DNA of 64,000 nucleotides from Kaistia defluvii (GTDB taxonomy: Bacteria; Pseudomonadota; Alphaproteobacteria; Rhizobiales; Kaistiaceae), in contig NZ_JAPKNI010000001.1 in assembly GCF_026343955.1 (NCBI RefSeq), positions 806,001-870,000 on the forward strand, read 5' to 3'. Under the pieces are notes generated by a model. It was not told where the DNA came from. It saw only the letters and a program-made list of their open reading frames with translations, and did no database searches. This document shows positions 25,187 to 34,676 of the stretch, piece by piece (the stretch's first letter is position 1; every line of letters begins with the position of its first letter). A program made the position numbers and the translations under genes.

Positions 25187-27034
25187 TTACGCCTCCATCG
25201 CCTCCAGTTCGGAGATAAACCCTTCGAGCACCGAAAGGCCCTTCTGCCAGAAGGACGGGTCCGTCGCGTCGAGGCCGAAGGGCGCGAGCAGTTCGGAGTG
25301 ATGCTTGGTGCCGCCCGCCTTCAGCAGGTCAAAGTACTTCTCCTGGAAGCCGCTCTCCGACTGGCGGTAGACCGCATAGAGCGAATTCACCAGGCAATCG
25401 CCGAACGCATAGGCGTAGACGTAGAACGGCGAATGGATGAAGTGCGGGATGTAGGTCCAGAACGTCTCGTAGCCGGAACCGAGGCGGATCGCCGGGCCGA
25501 GGCTCTCGACCTGGACTTCCATCCAGATCGCATTCAGCTGGTCGGAGGTCAGTTCGCCCTCGCGCCGGGCGATGTGAACCTTGCGCTCGAACGAATAGAA
25601 GGCGATCTGGCGCACCACCGTGTTGATCATGTCCTCGACCTTGGAGGCGAGCATCGCCTTGCGCTGGACCGGGTCGGTCTGGCTGTCGAGCAGCGCGCGG
25701 AAGGTCAGCATCTCGCCGAACACGCTGGCGGTCTCCGCGAGCGTCAACGGCGTCGGCGCCATCAGCGCACCCTGCGGCGCGGCCAGCACCTGGTGCACGC
25801 CATGGCCGAGCTCATGCGCCAGCGTCATCACGTCCCGCGTCTTGCCCTGGTAGTTGAGCAGGACATAGGGGTGCACGGAGGGCACCGTCGGATGCGCGAA
25901 GGCGCCGGGCGACTTGCCCGGGCGCACCGGCGCGTCGATCCAGTTCTTGTCGAAGAATTCCCTGGCGATCTCGGCCATCTCCGGCGCGAAGTCGCCATAG
26001 GCCGACAGCACGGTGTCGCGCGCCTCGGTCCAGGGAATGGTGCGGCCCGGCACCTTCGGCAGCGGCGCGTTGCGGTCCCAATGGTCGAGCGCATCCTTGC
26101 CGAACCACTTGGCCTTCAGCTTGTAGTAGCGGTGCGACAGGCGCGGATAGGCCTCGCGTACGGCCGCGACGAGCGCATCGACCACTTCCGGCTCGACCCG
26201 GTTGGCGAGGTGGCGCGAGGCCGCGACATCCTCGAAGCCGCGCCAGCGATCCGAGATTTCCTTGTCCTTGGCCAGCGTGTTGGTGACCAGGGTGAACAGG
26301 CGGATGTTCTCCTTGAAGGTCGCCGCCAGCGCATCGGACGCCGCCTTGCGCTTGGCCTCGTCCGGATCCTGCATCAGGTTCAGCGTCGGCTCGAGCGTCA
26401 GCTCCTCGCCGTTCACGTCGAAGCGGAGCGAGGCCATGGTCTCGTCGAACAGCCGGTTCCACGCGCCCCGCCCGGTGACCGACTTCTCGTGGAAGAGCTG
26501 CTCGACGCGGTCCTCGAGCTGGTAGGGCTTCTCCTTGCGGACATCCTCGATCCACGGGCGGTAATGCGCGAGCCTGGCATCCGCCTGCATCGCGCTCTCG
26601 AGCACGCTGTCCTCGATCCGGTTCAGCTCCAGCGTGAAGAACAGCAGATGCGTTCCGGCATCGGTGATCTTCTGCTGCACGTCGCCATAGAACTTTGCGC
26701 CGACCGGATCGGTCGTGTCGCCGGAATAGACGAGACCGGCATAGGAGATAATACGGCCGAGCAATTCCTCCAGCGTCTCGCAGGCGACGATCGCCTCGAC
26801 CAGACCGCCATCGCGGGCAAGGGTTTCCAGCTTGCCTTTGTAAGCGGTCTCGAACGCGACCGAATCGGTCTGCGCCCGGACGAGGTCGGCGGCCAGCGCC
26901 GGCGAGTCCATGCCGGGATAGAGGTCGGCCAGATTCCACTCCGGCAGTGCGCCAAGCGCCGCATCGGCGGGCTGGGTGACAAGAGCGGAGCTCATGTGAG
27001 CCGAGCTCTTCGGGATCGCATTGATGAAGGGCAT
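25187..27034 (-). CDS. pepF: Oligoendopeptidase F, M3 family zinc metallopeptidase
   Basis: The 615-residue enzyme cleaves short peptides in the cytoplasm. The zinc motif HELGH lies near residue 404 (TLAHELGHGVHQ), and the third ligand region is TLAETASVFGEM downstream. The C-terminal substrate region with HFIHSPFYVYAYAFGDCL is typical of the PepF/M3B group. MPFINAIPKSS at 27034 is taken as the start, giving the usual length; MSSALVTQ at 26995 is an alternative, since neither ribosome site is strong. It is divergent from the NtrC-type regulator, with about 200 bases between them. Confidence 0.9.
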   Translation of the reverse strand: MPFINAIPKSSAHMSSALVTQPADAALGALPEWNLADLYPGMDSPALAADLVRAQTDSVAFETAYKGKLETLARDGGLVEAIVACETLEELLGRIISYAGLVYSGDTTDPVGAKFYGDVQQKITDAGTHLLFFTLELNRIEDSVLESAMQADARLAHYRPWIEDVRKEKPYQLEDRVEQLFHEKSVTGRGAWNRLFDETMASLRFDVNGEELTLEPTLNLMQDPDEAKRKAASDALAATFKENIRLFTLVTNTLAKDKEISDRWRGFEDVAASRHLANRVEPEVVDALVAAVREAYPRLSHRYYKLKAKWFGKDALDHWDRNAPLPKVPGRTIPWTEARDTVLSAYGDFAPEMAEIAREFFDKNWIDAPVRPGKSPGAFAHPTVPSVHPYVLLNYQGKTRDVMTLAHELGHGVHQVLAAPQGALMAPTPLTLAETASVFGEMLTFRALLDSQTDPVQRKAMLASKVEDMINTVVRQIAFYSFERKVHIARREGELTSDQLNAIWMEVQVESLGPAIRLGSGYETFWTYIPHFIHSPFYVYAYAFGDCLVNSLYAVYRQSESGFQEKYFDLLKAGGTKHHSELLAPFGLDATDPSFWQKGLSVLEGFISELEAMEA

Positions 27035-27240
27035 GGTGGATCCGATAGCGCGAGAAAGATGGCCCTTACTTAGGGGGCCACCCCCCTCTCGATCAACCCG
27101 CGTCATGGAAGGGTGCGCAGCGGCGCATCGGGGCCGCACGGGTAACAGGACGTTAACACGACGATCCGATCATGCCCCCACAGGCACCCTGGCGTCGCTC
27201 GCCGCCGTGCCGCTCCCATCCCGAAAATGCAAAGCGCCGC

Positions 27241-28740
27241 ATGCCCGCCCAGATCCTCATCGTCGACGACGATCCCGCGCAAAGGCGGCTTCTGGAAGCG
27301 GCGGCCATTGCGCTCGGCCTGGAAGTGGTGGCGCTGCCGGACGGCCGCGCCGCGCTCGAGCGGCTGGCCGCGCCGGATGGCGGGCGTTTCGATCTGATGA
27401 TTCTCGATCTGGTCCTGCCGGAACTCGACGGCATCGGCGTCCTGGAACGCCTGCCCCGGACCCGCCGTACCCTGCCCGTGATCGCCCAGGTGGCGCAGGG
27501 CGGCATCGACCAGGCGGCCAGCGCGATTCGCGCCGGCGCCACGGACTTCCTCGTCAAACCCGCCTCCCCCGAGCGCATCGAGGTCTCGATCCGGAATGCG
27601 CTGCGTCTGGGCGCGCTGGAAAAAGAGCTGGCGCGGAGCCGCCGCGCCAGCGGCGACATGCTGACCTTCGACGACCTCGTCGCGACAAGCCCGGCCATGG
27701 CGAGGGTGATCCAGCTTGGCCTGCGCGCAGCGGGATCGCCGATGCCGATCCTGCTCGAAGGCGAAAGCGGCACGGGCAAGGAACGCATCGCCCGCGCCAT
27801 CCATGGCAGCGGCGACCGGAAGTCGAAGCCTTTCGTGGCCGTTTCGTGCGGCATGCTTGCGCCCGGCCTGCTGGATGCGACCCTGTTCGGCCTGCAGACC
27901 GGCCCCTCCGCCCGGCAGCCCGGCAAACTGCAGCAGGCCCAGGGCGGGACGCTGTTTCTCGACGGCATCAGCGACCTGCCGCTCGACATCCAGACCCGGC
28001 TGCTGCGCGCGCTGCAGGAAGGCGAGATTGAGCCGGTGGGCGCCAAGCGCCCGATCCGGATCGATATCCGGCTGATCGCCGCGACCGATCGCGACCTCAT
28101 CGCCCGCGTCAAGCAGGGCCTGTTCCGAGAGGACCTGTATTACCGCCTCAATGTCTTCCCGATCCGCGTGCCGCCGCTGCGCGACCGCCGCGAGGATATC
28201 CCCGATCTGGTCCAGCAATTCGCCGCCCGCTTCGCGGGCGAGGAAGGCAAGCGCAGCTTGCGCGGCGTCGCGCCGGGGGCGCTGGACCTGCTGACGTCGC
28301 ATCCTTGGCCGGGCAATGTCCGGCAGCTGGAAAACGCCGTCTTCCGCGCTGTCGCACTGGCGGACGGGCCGATGCTGACCCCGGCCGATTTCCCGCAGAT
28401 GGCCAGCCGCCTCGATCCCGTTGCCAGCGCGCCGGTCGCGATCGAGACGGACGCGGTGATTCATTTCGACCGGCCGCGTCTATCCGACCCGCCGCCAACC
28501 GCTTTGGCGCCACGACCCGATGCGACGATCGTCGCCGTCGACGCAGGCGGAGACGTTCGCCCCCTCGTCGATATAGAGTCAGAGATGATCAGGCTGGCGC
28601 TCGATCGATACCGTGGCCGCATGGCAACGGTGGCGCGGAAACTCGGGATTGGTCGCTCGACTCTCTATCGCAAACTCAAAGAACTCGGCATTGCCGAGAC
28701 GGGCGAGAAATCCGGGGCCGGGAAGATTGCGGCAGAGTGA
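27241..28740 (+). CDS. NtrC-type response regulator with degenerate AAA+ domain
   Basis: The 499-residue protein has a receiver domain (1-120; acidic pair near 8-9, phospho-acceptor D56, Lys in FLVKPAS), an AAA+ domain (about 145-380) and a Fis-type helix-turn-helix (about 460-495, VARKLGIGRSTLYRKLKELGI). Walker A ESGTGKE is intact, but Walker B reads LFLDGI, with Gly in place of the catalytic Glu (D241-G242). The GAFTGA loop that contacts sigma-54 is replaced by GLQTGPSARQPGK. The receiver switch Thr is also Val. It probably binds DNA but cannot remodel sigma-54 holoenzyme. Next downstream is an L,D-transpeptidase. Confidence 0.87.
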   Translation: MPAQILIVDDDPAQRRLLEAAAIALGLEVVALPDGRAALERLAAPDGGRFDLMILDLVLPELDGIGVLERLPRTRRTLPVIAQVAQGGIDQAASAIRAGATDFLVKPASPERIEVSIRNALRLGALEKELARSRRASGDMLTFDDLVATSPAMARVIQLGLRAAGSPMPILLEGESGTGKERIARAIHGSGDRKSKPFVAVSCGMLAPGLLDATLFGLQTGPSARQPGKLQQAQGGTLFLDGISDLPLDIQTRLLRALQEGEIEPVGAKRPIRIDIRLIAATDRDLIARVKQGLFREDLYYRLNVFPIRVPPLRDRREDIPDLVQQFAARFAGEEGKRSLRGVAPGALDLLTSHPWPGNVRQLENAVFRAVALADGPMLTPADFPQMASRLDPVASAPVAIETDAVIHFDRPRLSDPPPTALAPRPDATIVAVDAGGDVRPLVDIESEMIRLALDRYRGRMATVARKLGIGRSTLYRKLKELGIAETGEKSGAGKIAAE

Positions 28741-28834
28741 CGTGGATCGCAGCGCGGTCCATGGAATTGATGTCTAGAGGTACAGGCACCGGCCGTAAGG
28801 GGATCGCTCCGGGACGGCTCGAGGTTTGGAAGTC

Positions 28835-30520
28835 ATGAAGGGTTCGAGCGAGATGATGTTCAAGGCGACGAAGGCACTCCTGGCAGGCGCGGCGCTGATC
28901 GGGTTGTCGGTCGGCTCGGCCCATGCCTACCTGCCGGAAGGCAAGACCTTCCGCGAGCGAGCCGGCAGCGCCGCCAGCCTGGCCCTGGCCGATGTCGCCA
29001 ACGATCCGGCGGCGCGCGCCCTGAAGAGCTTGCTCGCCACGCCGCAGGGAAAGCTCTCGTTCAACGACAAGCGCGACCGCGCCGCCATGGTCGAGTTCTA
29101 TGCCGAGCGTGACTATCAGCCTGTCTGGATGGTTGAGGGCGTCTACACGGCGCAGGCACGCCGGATCATGGACCGGATCGCTGCTGCCGCCGAAGACGGG
29201 CTCGACCCCGCCGCCTACACGCTGCCCCCGGCGACCCTTGGCTCCAGCACGCCGGCCGGCCCGGATATCGCCGCCTCGGTCGACCTGCTGCTCAGCAAGG
29301 CGGTTCTCACCTATGCGCGTCAGGCCTATGCGGGGCGGCTCGATCCATCCTCGATCAGCAAGCTGATCACGCTGAAGCCGCTGCTGCCCGATCCCATCGA
29401 GGTGCTGACCACCGTCTCGACCGCCAGCGATGGCGCGGGGGCGATCGCAGCCTACAATCCGCAGCATGAGGGATATCTGCGCCTGAAGCAGGCGCTCGCC
29501 ACCGCCCGCAGCGTCGAGACCCCGACGGTCCATGCGCCGCTGCCCAGCGGTAAGTCGATGAAGGTCGGCCTCTCCGATCCGCGCGTGCCGCTGCTGCGCG
29601 CCCGCTTCGACCTGCCGGCGCCGAGCGAGGCGCCCGAGGTCTATGACGAGACGCTGGCGCAGGCGGTGAAGAGCTTCCAGGCCGACAAGGGGCTGAAGGC
29701 GGACGGCATCGCCGGCAACGCCACGGTCGCCTTCATCAACGGCACCGGCAAGTCGAACACCGCCGAGATCATCGCCAATATGGAGCGCTGGCGCTGGATG
29801 CCGCGCGATCTCGGCGCTTTCCACATCATCGCGAACATCCCCGAATACAATGTTCGCGTGGTCGAGAACGGCAAGGTCATCCACACCACCCGCTCGGTGG
29901 TCGGCAAGATCACCAACCAGACCCCGGTCTTCTCCGACGCGATGGAATCGATCGTCGTCAATCCGAGCTGGAACGTTCCGGCTTCGATCACCATGAAGGA
30001 AATGCTGCCGGCGGTTCGGCGCGACCCGAGCTACATGTCGCGCAAGGGTTACCAGGTGCTGGCGAATGTCGATGGCAAGTTCCGCCCGGTCGATCCGCAG
30101 ATGGTCGACTGGAGCAATGTCAACGCGCGCCAGATCATGATCCGGCAGCCGCCGGGCGATGACAACGCCTTGGGCAACGTCAAATTCCTGTTCCCCAACG
30201 AGCATGCCGTCTACCTGCACGACACCCCATCGAAGAGCTTCTTCAAACGCGACGATCGCGCGCTCAGCCATGGCTGTGTCCGCGTCCAGGACCCGCTGGA
30301 ATTCGCCGACGTGCTCCTGGCCCATCAGGGCGGATGGTCGCAGCAGCGCCTGCGCAAGATGGTCGGCGGCAAGGAAAAATGGATCAATCTGCCGAATCGG
30401 ATCCCGATCCACCTGACCTATTTCACGGCTTTCGTCGACGATAATGGCGATGTCCAGACCCGTCCCGACATTTACGGCTTCAACGCCAGAGTCGAAAAAG
30501 CGCTCGGCCTGCAGGGCTGA
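28835..30520 (+). CDS. L,D-transpeptidase with peptidoglycan-binding domain (YcbB-like)
   Basis: The 561-residue protein has a signal peptide (about 1-32, ending VGSAHA), a lead domain, a PG_binding_1 repeat near residues 250-310 (LARARF... TLAQAVKSFQADKGLKADG) and a YkuD catalytic domain with SHGCVRVQDP, the active cysteine being C481. Such enzymes make 3-3 peptide cross-links or attach proteins to peptidoglycan in the periplasm; Hyphomicrobiales have many and rely on them during polar growth. ATG 28835 follows GGAAG closely; MMFKATKALLAG, nine codons on, is another start. It lies 94 bases after the degenerate regulator, which may control it. Confidence 0.88.
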   Translation: MKGSSEMMFKATKALLAGAALIGLSVGSAHAYLPEGKTFRERAGSAASLALADVANDPAARALKSLLATPQGKLSFNDKRDRAAMVEFYAERDYQPVWMVEGVYTAQARRIMDRIAAAAEDGLDPAAYTLPPATLGSSTPAGPDIAASVDLLLSKAVLTYARQAYAGRLDPSSISKLITLKPLLPDPIEVLTTVSTASDGAGAIAAYNPQHEGYLRLKQALATARSVETPTVHAPLPSGKSMKVGLSDPRVPLLRARFDLPAPSEAPEVYDETLAQAVKSFQADKGLKADGIAGNATVAFINGTGKSNTAEIIANMERWRWMPRDLGAFHIIANIPEYNVRVVENGKVIHTTRSVVGKITNQTPVFSDAMESIVVNPSWNVPASITMKEMLPAVRRDPSYMSRKGYQVLANVDGKFRPVDPQMVDWSNVNARQIMIRQPPGDDNALGNVKFLFPNEHAVYLHDTPSKSFFKRDDRALSHGCVRVQDPLEFADVLLAHQGGWSQQRLRKMVGGKEKWINLPNRIPIHLTYFTAFVDDNGDVQTRPDIYGFNARVEKALGLQG

Positions 30521-30582
30521 AACCGGCCCGGGGCCTCGGGTTGCAAGGCGCCCGCCGCCCCTATCGGGCGATGAAATGTGCG

Positions 30583-30620
30583 AAACCGCGCAGGACGATG
30601 TTCCGCGCGGTTTTCTTTTT
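30583..30620 (+). terminator. Intrinsic terminator after the L,D-transpeptidase gene
   Basis: AAACCGCGC (30583-30591) and GCGCGGTTT (30605-30613), with a 13-base loop, run into TCTTTTT. Confidence 0.75.
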
Positions 30621-30665
30621 GCCCATCAAATGCCACGATTGCCGCCGACTGTTGCGAAATGACAA

Positions 30666-30700
30666 TGCCGTGATCGGCAGGTGAACCCCGGAAACGGGGT
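30666..30700 (+). promoter_or_regulatory. Tandem small hairpins upstream of the DUF882 gene
   Basis: TGCCG-TGAT-CGGCA (30666-30679) and ACCCCG-GAAA-CGGGGT (30685-30700) stand five bases apart, the second with a GNRA tetraloop. They lie about 95 bases before the start. If transcribed, they could be a structured leader; no known riboswitch class is recognised. Confidence 0.35.
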
Positions 30701-30794
30701 CCAAGAAAGGTCGATTACGGTAAATGCTGGTTAACTCTCTTCAAGCATTCTGCCCTTTACGGGGGCCCATTCCGGGCAAGGACGCAGAAGCACA

Positions 30795-32555
30795 TTGATT
30801 AAGCAAACCGATCCGTTCGAGCGAGACCGTAGTCTGCTGCAGCGTTGCAGCACGGCTCTTCGCGGGCTCCTCGCAACCACCGTCGTTGCCGGCTCAATGG
30901 TCGTCACGGCGCCCATCGATGATGCAGATGCCGCCGCGGGCGACCGTGCGCTGAAGCTGCACAACGCCCACACACAAGAGACGGCCACCATCGTCTTCAA
31001 GCGCAACGGCCGATACGACCCGGCCGGGCTGAAGCAGCTCAATGTGTTCCTGCGCGACTGGCGCAAGAACGAGCCGACCAAGATGGATCCGCAGCTCTTC
31101 GACCTGATCTGGGAAGTGTACCAGCAGGCCGGGTCGCGCGTGCCGATCACCGTCATCTGCGGCTATCGCTCGCCCGCCACCAACGGCATGCTGCGTTCGC
31201 GCTCCCGCGGCGTCGCCAAGCAGAGCCAGCACATGCTCGGCAAGGCGATGGATTTCTACATGCCGGACGTTCCGCTGGCCAAGCTCCGGGCCATCGGCCT
31301 GAGGATGCAGGTTGGCGGCGTCGGCTTCTACCCGACCTCCGGCTCGCCCTTCGTCCATATGGACACGGGCAGCGTCCGCCATTGGCCGAAGATGACGCGC
31401 GAACAGCTCGTGCGGATCTTCCCGAACGGCAAGACGCTGCATGTGCCCTCCGACGGCCGGCCGCTTCCCGGTTATGAGCAGGCGCTCGCTGCCTACAAGG
31501 CCCGCAAGGCCGGCGGCGGTTCCGTCATGATGGCCAGCGCCTCGCCGAGCAAGGGCAAGTCCTGGTTCAGCCGCCTGACCGGCAATGATTCCGCCGACGA
31601 GGACGATATCCCCGCTGCCCCGGCCGCGAAGCCGGGCAAGGCTCCGGCTGTCATGGAGGCCGACGCCGACGCCGTTCAGGTCGCCGCCGTCGCCAAACCC
31701 GCCGAGCCGGAAGCCGAGACCGTTCCGTTTGCAACGGCGTCCGCGCCGCTGCCGCGTCCCGCTCCGAACCGCGAGCCGGAAGCCGTCGTGGTCGCCGTCG
31801 CCGATACGGAAGCCGATGGCGCCTTCCCGCCGGCGCCGCGCCGTTCTCCGGTCGCCCGTCCCGTCATGGTCCTCGCCAGCGTCGCCCCGCTGCCTCAGGC
31901 ATCGCCTGTGCAGCCGACGCCGAGCTATGGCAGCGGCATCACCGATACGCTCGCGGCGCTGGAGGCTACCAGCTCCGCCAGGGCCAACGCCCAGGTCGCG
32001 GGTCTGCGCAAGTCCGGCACCGCGGCGGAGGCCATCGCCGAGGCCGTCGGCAAGGGCAAGCCGTCCAGCGACGCGATGATGGCCTATGCCGCACCGTTGA
32101 CCTTCGACGAGACTGCTGCGCCGCATATCGACGCCGCGACTGGCGCGATCGTCGCCGGCCACGCCGCCAAGTCCGTTGCCAAGGCCTCGGCTGCCGGCGC
32201 AGCCAAGCTCGCGTCGCGGGGCAATGCCTCGGGACTGCAGGCTGCGGCGCCGGTTGTTGCCAACGATCCGCTGGCTCGCCTGACGCCGGTTGCCTATGAG
32301 GCGGCGACGATCGAACTGGTCACCCGCACCGGCTCGACCCGTCAGAAGCCCTACGCCAACCTGCAGATGCCGACGCCCTTCCTGATGCCCGAACTGTTCA
32401 CGGCACCGGAGCGCTCCATCCGCCTCGGCTTCGGGCGCATCGCTTATGAAGGCCTCCGGACGGACCGCTTCGCCGGCCCGCTGGTGCATCACCTCGGCAC
32501 GCAGGAGTTCGCGCAGCTGGAGACGATCGGTCGGACCGCCTTCCTGAAGCGCTGA
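30795..32555 (+). CDS. DUF882 (YcbK-like, M15-family) periplasmic peptidase
   Basis: The 586-residue protein has a hydrophobic export segment (about 20-48, LLATTVVAGSMVVTAP) and a DUF882 domain (about 55-225), a D,D-carboxypeptidase-like zinc fold with SQHMLGKAMDFYM near 145 and FVHMDTG near 187 giving the His/Asp/His ligands. About 300 Ala/Pro-rich, low-complexity residues follow, then a short folded tail (GRIAYEGLRTDRFAG). Substrates are probably peptidoglycan peptides. TTG 30795 is the earliest reasonable start; no better ATG occurs before the signal segment. It follows the L,D-transpeptidase, making a cell-wall pair. Confidence 0.82.
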   Translation: MIKQTDPFERDRSLLQRCSTALRGLLATTVVAGSMVVTAPIDDADAAAGDRALKLHNAHTQETATIVFKRNGRYDPAGLKQLNVFLRDWRKNEPTKMDPQLFDLIWEVYQQAGSRVPITVICGYRSPATNGMLRSRSRGVAKQSQHMLGKAMDFYMPDVPLAKLRAIGLRMQVGGVGFYPTSGSPFVHMDTGSVRHWPKMTREQLVRIFPNGKTLHVPSDGRPLPGYEQALAAYKARKAGGGSVMMASASPSKGKSWFSRLTGNDSADEDDIPAAPAAKPGKAPAVMEADADAVQVAAVAKPAEPEAETVPFATASAPLPRPAPNREPEAVVVAVADTEADGAFPPAPRRSPVARPVMVLASVAPLPQASPVQPTPSYGSGITDTLAALEATSSARANAQVAGLRKSGTAAEAIAEAVGKGKPSSDAMMAYAAPLTFDETAAPHIDAATGAIVAGHAAKSVAKASAAGAAKLASRGNASGLQAAAPVVANDPLARLTPVAYEAATIELVTRTGSTRQKPYANLQMPTPFLMPELFTAPERSIRLGFGRIAYEGLRTDRFAGPLVHHLGTQEFAQLETIGRTAFLKR

Positions 32556-32579
32556 CCACAGGCAAGATTTAAGAAATTG

Positions 32580-32612
32580 AAGCGCCGTGGCGATTGCTGC
32601 GGCGCTTTTTTG
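32580..32612 (+). terminator. Intrinsic terminator after the DUF882 gene
   Basis: AAGCGCCG (32580-32587) and CGGCGCTT (32600-32607) lead into TTTTTTG. The remaining 240 bases up to the next small gene hold nothing recognisable. Confidence 0.75.
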
Positions 32613-32851
32613 TTGGCTGGATCTTTTACGATGCCCTGGAGCGCACGGGGACGGGTCAGGCGGCAGATAGCCGAACGCCGCGGCCACGGACTGCCGGTCG
32701 GCACGAAATCGATCGGCAGGAATCGATGCCTCGGAATGCAGGCCGACGCTGGGCTCTTCGGGAGGCGCGCTTCAAAACAGCGGACGGGACCTGTCGGCTG
32801 CCGCAAGGGGCTGATATAGGCTGTTGATCAGCCTGAGAGGAAGCGCGCGCC

Positions 32852-33025
32852 ATGACCGAAACAAACGATCGCTTCAAGAAAGCCCCGCGCAAGAAAGCGG
32901 CCCCGGTTAAGCGGGTATCGCTGTCGGCGGAGGCCCGCCAAGCCTACGAAGACCTGGTGCGGACGCGCGACGAGCGCGAACGGGCCTATGGCCAGCATCT
33001 GCCGGCCGAGAACAAGGGCAAGTAG
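32852..33025 (+). CDS. Small basic hypothetical protein
   Basis: The 57-residue protein starts MTETNDRFKKAPRKKAAPV and ends HLPAENKGK; the middle (AEARQAYEDLVRTRDERERAYG) is a charged helix. Its composition suggests a nucleic-acid or ribosome-associated protein, but no family is recognised. AGAGGAAG lies nine bases before the ATG and codon usage matches its neighbours. It is convergent with gapR, 75 bases away. Confidence 0.6.
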   Translation: MTETNDRFKKAPRKKAAPVKRVSLSAEARQAYEDLVRTRDERERAYGQHLPAENKGK

Positions 33026-33100
33026 CCCCGTCGGGATGCCCACCGGCGGCGCACGATCGGAGCAATGCTCCGATCGACCCCGTCTGACGGAATGGCTGGA

Positions 33101-33352
33101 TCAGACCATGCCGAGCGCGTTCTTGTAGAGTTCGAGGATGGCCTCTTGCTCTTCGCGCTCATTGGCGTCCTGCTTGCGCAGCGCCACGATCTTGCGCAGC
33201 GCCTTGGTGTCGTAACCATTGGCCTTCGCCTCGCCATAGACATCCTTGATGTCGTCGGCGATCGCCTTCTTCTCTTCCTCGAGTCGCTCGATCCGCTCGA
33301 CAATGGATCTGAGCTGGGCGGCGGCGACGCCCTGGACTTCGTCTTCAGCCAT
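33101..33352 (-). CDS. gapR: GapR nucleoid-associated protein (DUF2312)
   Basis: The 83-residue protein [20 protein letters not shown] forms a coiled coil ([19 protein letters not shown]) followed by the DNA-binding part [21 protein letters not shown], matching GapR of Caulobacter. GapR tetramers clamp overtwisted DNA ahead of forks and transcription complexes and stimulate type II topoisomerases. The length is typical. MAEDE at 33352 is the conserved start rather than the MRFPT extension. Together with rcdA, trcR and cpdR it makes this window rich in cell-cycle genes. Confidence 0.92.
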   Translation of the reverse strand: MAEDEVQGVAAAQLRSIVERIERLEEEKKAIADDIKDVYGEAKANGYDTKALRKIVALRKQDANEREEQEAILELYKNALGMV

Positions 33353-33443
33353 GGTGGGGAACCTCAAAAAAGATTGGCGACAGGCGAGCGTGAGTGCCCG
33401 ACTTAGCCGAAGGGGTCAAGTCCACAAAGGACGTGCCGGTGCG

Positions 33444-33749
33444 TCAATGGTCCGGGCGATTGGCGGCGAAGGCCGCCTGCTGTTCCGCCGTCGCCTCGCG
33501 CTGGTTGAGCTTCTGCCAGTCCGCATAGGGCATGCCGTAGACGATCTCGCGCGACTGCTCCTTCGAAAGCGCGATGCCCTTCGCCTCGGCCGCTTCGCGA
33601 TACCAGTTCGACAGGCAGTTGCGGCAAAAGCCGGCGAGGTTCATCAGATCGATGTTCTGCACGTCGCTGCGCGTACGCAGATGCTCGACCAGGCTGCGGA
33701 ATGCCGCCGCCTCCAGTTCGATGGTCATTTGCGGGTCCAATGAGGTCAT
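33444..33749 (-). CDS. DUF1244 protein
   Basis: The 101-residue protein contains LVEHLRTRSDVQNIDLMNLAGFCRNCLSNWY, with the paired cysteines and downstream YREAAEAKGIALSKEQSREIVYGMPYADWQ that define DUF1244. The family is small, helical and of unknown function. MTSLDPQM at 33749 has AAGG before it; MTIELEAAA, seven codons on, is an alternative. It lies 62 bases from the amidohydrolase gene and may share its transcript. Confidence 0.85.
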   Translation of the reverse strand: MTSLDPQMTIELEAAAFRSLVEHLRTRSDVQNIDLMNLAGFCRNCLSNWYREAAEAKGIALSKEQSREIVYGMPYADWQKLNQREATAEQQAAFAANRPDH

Positions 33750-33811
33750 GACAGCCTGCCTTCGAGGATGGATGGGACGGAAGCGCCGTTTCCGGGGCTT
33801 GCCGGGCGCCG

Positions 33812-34636
33812 CTATCGCGGGTCGGCGAGCGAGCCGTAGAATTCGACCTCGTGAGGCGCTTCGCCAATCTTGAGGTCGGAGAGCACGCCGGCCAGCCGAT
33901 CCGCCCATTCCGCGACGCCGGCGGGATCGGCGATCAGGTCCTGGCGGATCTCGACCAGCGCATGCGCAAGCCCGCGACGGGTCGCGTGACGGTAGAGCGT
34001 GTCGCCCTTCAGAGCGCCATGATAGGGTTCGTTGTCGCCAACGACGATGGCGGGATCGCGGGCGAGCCCCTCGATCAGCGGCCGGGCCAGCCGAGGGTCG
34101 GCATCCCACAGGATCCCCGCATGCCAGGGACGGGGCCGCCCCTTCCAGAGAGGGGTGAAGCTGTGGATCGACAGGATCATCGGGATCCGCCCGGTGGCCA
34201 TGCCGGCCTCGATCGTCCGCTTCACCGCATCGTCATAGGGCTGGTAGAAGCGCGCGATCCGACGCTCGCGCTCCTCCCCGTCGATCCGCGCATTGCGCGG
34301 GATCACGGCGCCGTCCGAGAGCCGCATGATCAGGGTCGGGTCGTCGAGGCCGCGATTGGGATCGATCAGCAGGCGCGAGAAATGCGACAGCACGGCCGGC
34401 ACGCCAAAGCGCGCGGCCAGCGCCCGCGTCAGCGCCTCGGCCCCGATGTCATAGGCGATATGGCGCTCGAATTCGGAAGGCGGCAGGCCGAGCGAGTCGT
34501 AGTCTTCCGGCACATGGCTGGAAGCGTGGTCGCAAAGCAGGACCAACCCCGCCCGCCCGTCGCCTGGAACGATCTCGAAAGCGGCATCGGCGGGCGCGGC
34601 TTCGCCAGCCGGCGTCGGATTTAAGGCATCGCACAT
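33812..34636 (-). CDS. N-formylglutamate amidohydrolase family protein (first copy)
   Basis: The 274-residue enzyme has the family motifs VLLCDHASSHVPEDYDSLGLPPSEFERHIAYD-type start, HFSRLLIDPNRG, and ILSIHSFTPLW. Relatives hydrolyse N-formyl-L-glutamate in histidine breakdown or other N-acyl amino acids with a metal. No hut genes are in the window, so the substrate is unsure. MCDALNPTPA at 34636 is the start; the frame upstream is unconserved. A second, divergent member of the same family is at 55.8 kb. Confidence 0.82.
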   Translation of the reverse strand: MCDALNPTPAGEAAPADAAFEIVPGDGRAGLVLLCDHASSHVPEDYDSLGLPPSEFERHIAYDIGAEALTRALAARFGVPAVLSHFSRLLIDPNRGLDDPTLIMRLSDGAVIPRNARIDGEERERRIARFYQPYDDAVKRTIEAGMATGRIPMILSIHSFTPLWKGRPRPWHAGILWDADPRLARPLIEGLARDPAIVVGDNEPYHGALKGDTLYRHATRRGLAHALVEIRQDLIADPAGVAEWADRLAGVLSDLKIGEAPHEVEFYGSLADPR

Positions 34637-34676
34637 GGTTAAATCATAGTGACCCGGCCCGGCGGCTGCCATAGGA

